Below, piece after piece: positions 57,330 through 64,000 of a stretch of 64,000 nt of DNA; the first letter of the stretch is position 1; each line of letters starts with the position of its first letter. Both the position numbers and the translations under genes were made by a program. The DNA comes from Mixophyes australis (lineage: Eukaryota; Chordata; Amphibia; Anura; Limnodynastidae): the NCBI GenBank assembly GCA_036250195.1, contig JAVHZZ010000004.1, forward strand, positions 255,006,728-255,070,727. Reading direction: 5' to 3'. The notes under the pieces are model-generated. The model saw only the letters and a list, made by a program, of their open reading frames with translations, had not been told where the DNA came from and ran no database searches.

Positions 57330-57860
57330 AAGGAGCTGGAACATGAAGAACACGGGAGAGTTGAGGCGGTCTGAACTCCAGTAGCAGAGATGGTAGCAGC
57401 GGAGCGCTGACCCGATGAACACAGGAGAGTTGAGATGAGCTGGAACTCTGTAGAAGCAATGGAGGCAGCGGATAGGAATCAGCTGGCTGCAGACACGATG
57501 AACACCAGGGAGTAGAGGTGAGCAGGAACTCTGTAGACACCACGGAGGCAGTGGATAGGAATCAGCTGTTGCAGACACGATGAACACAGGAGAGTTGAAG
57601 TGAGTAGGAACTCTGTAGAAACAACGGAGGCAGCGGATAGGAATCAGCTGTTGTAGACACTATGAACACAGGAGAGTTGAAGTGAGTAGGAACTCTGTAG
57701 AAACAACGAAGGCAGCGGATAGGAATCAGCTGTTGTAGACACGATGAACACAGGAGAATTGAAGTGAGTAGGAACTCTGTAGCAACAACGAAGGCAGCGG
57801 ATAGGAATCAGCTGTTGTAGACACGATGAACACAGGAGAGTTGAAGTGGTCTGGAAACCA
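57330..57860. repeat. Minisatellite in the Gypsy LTR, second array
   Basis: About six units of about 82 bp containing GATGAACACAGGAGAGTTGA and GGATAGGAATCAGCTG. Confidence 0.85.
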
Positions 57861-58062
57861 CAATGAAATAACAGGAATCAGCAGGAGCTGAATACACGAG
57901 GAAACACAGGAACACCTTCAGAGGCTCATGGGAATGAGACTCCAAGAACAGGCCACGAGGTATTGACCTCAGGTGCTTTAAATAGGAAGTGTTGCCTGAT
58001 CAGCCAATTAATGAAAAGCAACAGATACTGAAGGCTTGAAAGGGCTGCACATGCGCAGACCC

Positions 58063-59550
58063 TCAGGATGGCGGACGGCCACGGTTCCTAAACACACGAG
58101 GAGTGGCACTCACAGTCCGGTGAGTGACAGTACCCCCCCTTTTAAAGGTGGGCACAGAACACCTGGAACCGGGTTTGTCTGGAAACTTGAAATAGAACTT
58201 CTTAAGAAGAGTTGGAGCGTTGAGATCTTCTGCTTTGATCCATGAACGCTCCTCAGGACCAAAGCCCTTCCAATGAATGAGGAAACAAAGAACTCCTCGC
58301 GAAATTTTTGCATCCAATACATGAGTAATCTCAAAGTCCTCCTCTTGATGAATCTGAACTGGCCGAGGTGCTGAAGGAGGGACCGAGAAATGGTTGATAA
58401 TAAGAGGTTTGAGCAAAGACACATGGAAGGCATTGGAAATACGAAGGTTCTTAGGAAGTAGAAGTTTGAAACACACTGGATTTATCACTTGAATGATCCT
58501 ATATGGACCAATAAAACGAGGAGCGAGCTTCATAGATGGGACCTTCAAACGAATATTCTTGGTTAATAACCAAACACGATCTCCGATTTTCAGTGGTGGA
58601 ATAGCCCGCCTCTTTTTATCTGCAAAAGACTTATATCTGGCAGAAGTCTTCTTTAAACAGGTTTTGACCTGCGACCAAATATTTTTGAAGGTTTGGCAAA
58701 TAGTCTCTACAGCAGGAACTTGGGTGGGAGGGAGGGCAGGAAATTCCGGAAAAGACGGATGGTGACCGTAAACCACAAAGAATGGAGTTTTAGAAGATGA
58801 CTCATGGTACATGTTGTTATGAGCGAATTCAGCCCATGGAAGCAATTCTACCCAGTTGTCTTGGTTGGCTGAAGAGAACATCCTTATAAAAGTCTCAAGA
58901 TCTTGATTGACTCTTTCGGTTTGACCGTTTGATTGAGGATGGTAGGAGGATGAGAGTGATAATCGTATGCCCAAGGTCTTACAGAGGGCCCGCCAGAATC
59001 TGGAAACGAATTGTACACCTCTATCTGAAACAATCTCGGACGGACATCCATGAATACGGAAGATTTCTCTGATGAAATACTCAGCCAGAGTAGAAGAAGA
59101 AGGCAAATCAGTCAAGGGAACGAAATGCGCCATCTTCGAAATTCTGTCCACCACTACCCAAATAGTATTGCAGTTTTTACTAGGAGGAAGATCAGTAACA
59201 AAGTCCATACTAATATGGGTCCACGGCTTGGAAGGAATGGGTAGTGGTTGAAGCAAACCCGCTGGAGTTTTGCGGGGAGTCTTGAACTGGGAACACAATT
59301 CACATGCAGCTACAAAATCTTTGACATCTCTCCTCATAGAAGGCCACCAATAACTTCGGGAAAGAATTTCAAAGGTCTTGCGTTCCCCAGAGTGTCGAGA
59401 AAAACGAGAAGAGTGAAACCACGAAAGGATTTTCTTCCTAAGAGCAGGAGGCACGAGGGTTTTCCCAAACGGTAGCACTTTAGTAGAAGAAGCAGCCAGA
59501 GAAACACATTTGGGGTCTAATATAGAGTGGTTGGGACCATCTTCAACGTC
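58063..59550 (-). CDS. Gypsy pol, integrase and chromodomain part
   Basis: The second half of pol in a Ty3/Gypsy chromovirus, in frame with the RT part but separated from it by one TGA (59551-59553). In order: an HHCC zinc-binding N-terminus (H..., H..., AACELCSQF); the integrase core with Asp in SMDFVTDLP, Asp in VSDRGVQF and Glu in HPQSNGQTERV; a GPY/F-like RFIGPYRI segment; and a chromodomain (FEITHVLDAKISRG... HWKGFGPEERSW) that would steer integration toward modified chromatin in related elements. The frame ends about 67 bp inside the LTR. All integrase catalytic residues are intact. Confidence 0.9.
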   Translation of the reverse strand, partial: DVEDGPNHSILDPKCVSLAASSTKVLPFGKTLVPPALRKKILSWFHSSRFSRHSGERKTFEILSRSYWWPSMRRDVKDFVAACELCSQFKTPRKTPAGLLQPLPIPSKPWTHISMDFVTDLPPSKNCNTIWVVVDRISKMAHFVPLTDLPSSSTLAEYFIREIFRIHGCPSEIVSDRGVQFVSRFWRALCKTLGIRLSLSSSYHPQSNGQTERVNQDLETFIRMFSSANQDNWVELLPWAEFAHNNMYHESSSKTPFFVVYGHHPSFPEFPALPPTQVPAVETICQTFKNIWSQVKTCLKKTSARYKSFADKKRRAIPPLKIGDRVWLLTKNIRLKVPSMKLAPRFIGPYRIIQVINPVCFKLLLPKNLRISNAFHVSLLKPLIINHFSVPPSAPRPVQIHQEEDFEITHVLDAKISRGVLCFLIHWKGFGPEERSWIKAEDLNAPTLLKKFYFKFPDKPGSRCSVPTFKRGGTVTHRTVSATPRVFRNRGRPPS

Positions 59551-61018
59551 TCAGGACGTCACAAAAGCTCGAGATAGAGCATCTGCTTTTTTATTCTTTG
59601 CAGCAGGTTTGAAGGTTATGATTAGTTCAAAACGAGAAAAGAAAAGAGACCATCTTGCTTGACGAGGATTCAAACATTGAGCAGACTGTAAATATGACAA
59701 ATTCTTATGATCAGTAAAAATTGTCACAGGATGACGAGCTCCCTCTAACAAGTATCTCCACTCCTCTAATGCTACTTTAATAGCCAGCAACTCCTTGTCC
59801 CCGATGGTGTAATTCTTCTCCGCAGGTAGAAGACCCCGAGAGTAAAAGGCACAAGGATGGAATTTTTGTTGCTCCGATCTTTGGGAGAGAATGGCTCCTA
59901 AACCAACATTAGAGGCATCTACCTCTAGGAAGAAAGGAAGCGTCACATCAGGCTGTCGAAGAATAGGAGCAGAGGAGAAGGACTCTTTAAGGAACTGGAA
60001 AGCTTGAAGGGCCTCAGAGGACCATTGCTTAGTATTGGCCCCTTTATAAGTTAGGGCCACAATAGGAGATGCAATCGAGGAGAAATCTTGAATGAAGCGT
60101 CTATAGTAATTGGCAAAACCTAAAAAACGCTGAATTGCACGAAGAGTAGTTGGCTGAGGCCAATGTAGCACAGCATTCACCTTTTCTGGATCCATTTGTA
60201 GGCCAACTCCGGAAACAATATATCCCAGAAATGGAATCTGGGGCAACTCGAATGAACACTTTTCTAATTTGCAGAATAGTGAATTTTTCCGAAATCTGGA
60301 AAGGACCTCTGCCACATGTTGATAATGAGAAGGCAGGTCCTGCGAAAAGATCAATATGTCGTCCAGATAGACGACGACACAAACATATAACAAGTCCCGA
60401 AAGATCTCATTAACGAAACCCTGGAAAACAGCAGGGGCATTACATAAGCCAAAGGGCATTACTAAATATTCATAATGCCCATCTCTGGTGTTGAAAGCTG
60501 TTTTCCATTCGTCACCGGACCTGATTCTAATTAAATTGTAGGCACCACAAAGATCCAACTTGGTAAAGATCCGAGCTCCCTTAATACGATCAAATAACTC
60601 AGTAATAAGTGGAATGGGATACCGATTTTTGATAGTTATGGCATTAAGTCCACGGAAATCAATGCAAGGGCGTAATGATCCATCCTTCTTTTTTACAAAG
60701 AAAAACCCGGCTCCAGCGGGAGAGGTAGAAGGTCGAATAAATCCTTGCTGGAGATTCTCTTGAATGTATTCAGATGTAGCTTGAGTTTCAGGTAAAGAAA
60801 GTGGATACACACGACCCCTGGGAGGAGTCTTGCCAGGTTGAAGGTCAATCGGACAGTCCCACGAACGATGAGGAGGAAGACGTTCAGACTGAGTTTTATC
60901 AAATACATCGGAAAATGAAGCATACTGAGGAGGAAGTCCCGGTGAGGAAGGTGAAATGGAGGATTGCTGTATTTTAAGAGGAACGACTTGAGAGAGACAA
61001 CGATGATGACATTCAACT
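59551..61018 (-). CDS. Gypsy pol, reverse transcriptase and RNase H part (5' end cut off)
   Basis: The open frame runs from the hAT insertion point at 61018 to a TGA at 59551-59553. It contains the protease-RT linker ([19 protein letters not shown]), the reverse transcriptase with [15 protein letters not shown] and the catalytic [10 protein letters not shown] box, and RNase H with [16 protein letters not shown] and [10 protein letters not shown]. No upstream start is expected, because pol is normally made as a longer polyprotein. Gag, protease and the 5' LTR lie beyond the hAT insertion or outside the window. Apart from the TGA the frame is intact, suggesting a fairly young insertion. Confidence 0.9.
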
Positions 61019-61410
61019 TAGAGATGGTCACTGACCCCCGTGTTTTGGTTTTGGATTCGGTTTTGGATCTGGATTACCGTCGTGTTTTGGTTTTGGTTTT
61101 GGTTTTGCAAAACCGCCATTGCGTGTTTTGGTTTTGGTTTTGGTTTTGTTTGGTTTTGTTTTGCTATTTTGTTGGAAAATACATGTTTTTGTGCCTAAAA
61201 TAACCCAATTTAGTGCTCCAACTGTTTTAGAGATAAGTAATCTAATTGTTGAGGTAATAAATCATCCAAAAAAACTGTTTAATTCTTCGTTGGTAGGCCT
61301 TCATTTATTCTACACACAAAACAGATTGTCTTCCTCTCCATCTATGCATATTGGCAATGCAGCCATCGTCTTTGAATGTATATTACACCCTACACTTATA
61401 GTTAAATATG

Positions 61411-62470
61411 GAAAGAAATGGAAAAAGACAGTTTGCTTTCTGTCTCTATAGGCCCCCCTCCACTTTTTTAAAAAAACAAAAAATTCAGCCATTATAGACT
61501 GTACAATATTAATTGACATGGAGAAAGCCAGTTTGGTTTCTGTCTCTCAAGGCCCCCCTCCACTTGTATAAAATACCAAAAAATTCAGCCATTATAGACT
61601 GTACAATATTAATTGACATGGAGAAAGACAGTTTGGTTTCTGTCTCTCAAGGCCCCCCTCCACTTGTATAAAATACCAAAAAATTCAGCCATTATAGACT
61701 GTACAATATTAATTGACATGGAGAAAGCCAGTTTGGTTTCTGTCTCTCAAGGCCCCCCTCCACTTGTATAAAATACTAAAAAATTCAGCCATTATAGACT
61801 GTACAATATTAATTGACATGGAGAAAGACAGTTTGGGGTCACTCTGTCTCTCTAGGCCCCCCTCCACTTGTATAAAATACCAAAAAATTCAGCCATTATA
61901 GACTGTACAATATTAATTGACATGGAGAAAGACAGTTTGGGGTCACTCTGTCTCTCTAGGCCCCCCTCCACTTGTATAAAATACCAAAAAATTCAGCCAT
62001 TATAGACTGTACAATATTAATTGACATGGAGAAAGCCAGTTTGGTTTCTGTCTCTCTAGGCCCCCCTCCACTTGTATAAAATACTAAAAAATTCAGCCAT
62101 TATAGACTGTACAATATTAATTGACATGGAGAAAGACAGTTTGGGGTCACTCTGTCTCTCTAGGCCCCCCTCCACTTGTATAAAATACCAAAAAATTCAG
62201 CCATTATAGACTGTACAATATTAATTGACATGGAGAAAGCCAGTTTGGTTTCTGTCTCTCTAGGCCCCCCTCCACTTGTATAAAATACTAAAAAATTCAG
62301 CCATTATAGACTGTACAATATTAATTGACATGGAGAAAGACAGTTTGGGGTCACTCTGTCTCTCTAGGCCCCCCTCCACTTGTATAAAATACCCAAAAAT
62401 TCAGCCATTATAGACTGTACAATATTATGAAAAATGGACAAAGCCAGTTTAGGGTCACTCTGTCTATGAC
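61411..62470. repeat. 100-bp tandem array with two alternating unit types
   Basis: About ten units. One type (100 bp) reads CCAGTTTGGTTTCTGTCTCT and the other (about 104 bp) CAGTTTGGGGTCACTCTGTC; both continue GGCCCCCCTCCACTTGTATA. The right half alternates strictly between the two types, which suggests amplification of a two-unit block. Confidence 0.9.
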
Positions 62471-62623
62471 ACCCTACCCTTAAGGATAAATTGCCCTAAC
62501 AGCAGCCTTTCAAGATGGTATGTGATATGGAAATGCCACAAGTCCCTTTCCTCTTTGGGGGTAGATTGCACCCTACACTTACATAGAAAGTTTTAAAAAG
62601 ATGTTATCGGCATCATCTTCAGC

Positions 62624-64000
62624 TTAATCCTCACCCTCATCAGTGTGTACGTCATCATCACAGACTATCAATTCATCGCCGCTTGAATCCGCCATTAGAG
62701 AACAGTCAGTGCTTGGATGTCTTGGATGGTGAAGGCCTTCCTCGTGGAAGATGTAGTTCATTTTTATAAACATCATTTTCTCCACATTTTTGGGAAGTAA
62801 CCTTCTACGGCGATCACTGACTAAGTTCCCTGCTGTGCTGAACACTCGTTCAGAGTACACACTGGAGGGTGGGCAGCTTAGGTATTGCAAAGCAAGTTTG
62901 TACATGGGTTTCCAAATGGCCTGCTTTTCTTCCCAGTAAGGAAAGGGACTGTCTGACATTTCCATATCAACTACCTCTTGAAAGTAATCCTCCACCATCC
63001 TTTGCATGTTTATACTCATATTGGATGGAGTTATGGGCAAAGTGACACATTTTTTTGAAAAATCCTTCAAACCAGCCCAGATGTTAAATTGTTCTGGTCT
63101 GCCCCCTGTGTCTTCCCTGCTTCTTTTTTGGAAATTTAATTTTTTACGAGCAACAGCTTGAGAAAGTGAAGGAGGACACGTCGTCAAGCCGAGGCCCAGT
63201 TCAGCGGCCAACTTGCTGAGCAATAGCTCCTTGCAAAAGTTCACATCTCGCTCATTTACAAGTAAAGACTCAATGTAGGTTTTAAACCTTGGATCAAGCA
63301 CAGTGGCCAAAACGTACTGATCCGAGTTCAAGATCTTAATAACTCGAGGATCATTGTGAAGCGAATTAAGTACTTGATCGACAAGGCCAACATACTTTGC
63401 TGAATTGCTTGCTTTCAGCTCCTCCTTCATTTTCTCAAGCTGCTTTTCCAATAGTCTAATTAAAGGAATGACTTGGCTCAAACTAGCAGAGTCTGCACTG
63501 ACCTCACATGTCACAACTTCAAATGGTTTCAGCACCTTGCACAGCACTGAAAGGATTCCCCACTGTGCAAGAGTGAAATACATCCCCCCTCCTTTCCCAA
63601 TGTCATGACTTGTGCAATATGCTTGGATGGCTTTGCGCTGTTCCTCCATCCTCTGAAGCATGTACAGGGTGGAATTCCACCGAGTTACCACCTCTTGCTT
63701 AAGTTGGTGGCAGGGCAAGTTAAACTGCTCTTGGAGCTGCTGTAATCTCCTACATGCTGTGGCTGAATGCCTGAAATGGCCTGAAATTTTACGGGCCACC
63801 GAAAGCATCTCCTGCACCTCACGGTTATTTCGTAGGAAGCTCTGCACCACCAAGTTGATGGTGTGAGCAAAACAGGGAATATGTTGGAAATCACCCAGCT
63901 GTAATGCTCGCACTATATTGTTGGCGTTATCTGAAATGACATACCCTGGGGAGAGTCCGAGTGGTATAAGCCATGCATCAATCACATCTCTCAGTTTGCG
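62624..64000 (-). CDS. hAT transposase C-terminal part, partial at window edge
   Basis: The frame is open from the window edge to a TAA at 62624, at least 458 codons. No start is given because the sequence upstream is cut off, and an apparent start near 63985 is internal. It is related to the hAT-A transposase and keeps the second catalytic Asp (YVISDNANN), CFAH, the TRWNS motif, LDPRFKTY, and the C-terminal dimerisation block with the catalytic Glu (SVYSERVFSTAGN). The acidic tail is shorter than in hAT-A. The visible part has no stops or frameshifts, so this may be a third intact transposase lineage. BED finger and first catalytic Asp lie outside the window. Confidence 0.9.
   Translation of the reverse strand, partial: RKLRDVIDAWLIPLGLSPGYVISDNANNIVRALQLGDFQHIPCFAHTINLVVQSFLRNNREVQEMLSVARKISGHFRHSATACRRLQQLQEQFNLPCHQLKQEVVTRWNSTLYMLQRMEEQRKAIQAYCTSHDIGKGGGMYFTLAQWGILSVLCKVLKPFEVVTCEVSADSASLSQVIPLIRLLEKQLEKMKEELKASNSAKYVGLVDQVLNSLHNDPRVIKILNSDQYVLATVLDPRFKTYIESLLVNERDVNFCKELLLSKLAAELGLGLTTCPPSLSQAVARKKLNFQKRSREDTGGRPEQFNIWAGLKDFSKKCVTLPITPSNMSINMQRMVEDYFQEVVDMEMSDSPFPYWEEKQAIWKPMYKLALQYLSCPPSSVYSERVFSTAGNLVSDRRRRLLPKNVEKMMFIKMNYIFHEEGLHHPRHPSTDCSLMADSSGDELIVCDDDVHTDEGED

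Larger units (their letters stand above)
56413..58129 (-). mobile_element. 3' LTR of the Gypsy element
   Basis: A 1717-bp LTR with TGTCACTCACCGG at its minus-strand start and CGTGACA at its end. A purine tract (AAAAGGGGGGGTA, 58130-58142 region) lies just upstream on the minus strand, as expected for a 3' LTR. A TATTTAAAG box lies at about 57977 with an ATTGGCT box just upstream. The likely target duplication is CAAAC (56408-56412), but the other end lies outside the window. Two internal minisatellites make up about a third of the LTR. Confidence 0.85.
61019..64000 (-). mobile_element. hAT-B-type element with transposase, truncated by window edge
   Basis: Starts TAGAGATGGTCACTGACCCC directly after ATTCAACT (61011-61018), which should recur beyond the window as the 8-bp TSD. 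It sits inside the Gypsy pol frame and so inserted after the Gypsy. Left to right: GTTTTGGTTTTGG subterminal repeats, a 100-bp tandem array, then the transposase gene on the minus strand running off the right edge. Confidence 0.85.

Noticed and set aside
57172..57587. Minus-strand frames of 107-123 codons rich in Ser and Leu
   Set aside because: Translation of the minisatellite in the Gypsy LTR.

Overview
The window looks like repeat-dense nuclear DNA from a vertebrate, most probably a frog. The evidence is an intron-less, poly(A)-tailed copy of the vertebrate SMC5/6-complex gene NSMCE2, L1-type LINE fragments, a chromodomain Gypsy element, and many hAT DNA transposons with their deletion derivatives. 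The frog call is inference, resting on the hAT/L1/Gypsy mix and on MITE ends such as GGGCCTGATTCATTAAGG and GGGCTAGATTTACTAAGC that I remember from anuran genomes. I see no intact host gene, rRNA, tRNA or CRISPR. Almost everything recognisable is mobile DNA, much of it nested, and many insertions can be bounded exactly by target-site duplications (TSDs).

1-26 kb: mostly sequence I cannot identify, with solo LTRs at 2184-3572, 15111-15738 and 25028-25528 (each with a TSD), short hAT/MITE elements (5961-6703, 9355-9806, 9865-10311, 22757-24412, 24474-24648), a decayed retroviral protease fragment (about 7975-8370, minus), and L1 pieces near 12.9-13.4, 18.9-19.5, 19.8-20.4 and 20.8-22.1 kb.

26-34.5 kb: a three-level nest. 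A short CAGGGG-ended hAT MITE (26005-34476) holds a 5'-truncated L1 (26128-34407), which holds a full-length autonomous hAT element, here called hAT-A copy 1 (26270-33108), encoding a 998-aa BED-finger transposase.

34.5-47.4 kb: a minus-strand LTR with adjoining internal sequence, a TAA-flanked MITE, then a rearranged hAT-B element (37545-47372) holding hAT-A copy 2 (37693-44800). The two hAT-A proteins differ at six residues. One difference changes the hAT TRWNS motif in copy 1 only, so copy 2 is the better candidate for a working transposase.

47.4-56.4 kb: a hAT element with Zaphod/Tip100-like ends holding a second hAT MITE, a G-rich CAGGGCCG-ended element, an NSMCE2 retropseudogene sitting in hAT-B sequence and itself split by a solo LTR, and an internally deleted hAT transposase relic.

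56.4-64 kb: a minus-strand chromodomain Gypsy element (1.7-kb 3' LTR with internal minisatellites; pol open except for one TGA), interrupted at 61019 by another hAT whose transposase runs off the window edge and which carries a 100-bp tandem array.

The coding genes are all transposon genes. The plausible living system is the hAT-A family: two intact copies with perfect 8-bp TSDs, subterminal CGGAT repeats, and non-coding ends partly built from degenerate pieces of their own transposase gene.
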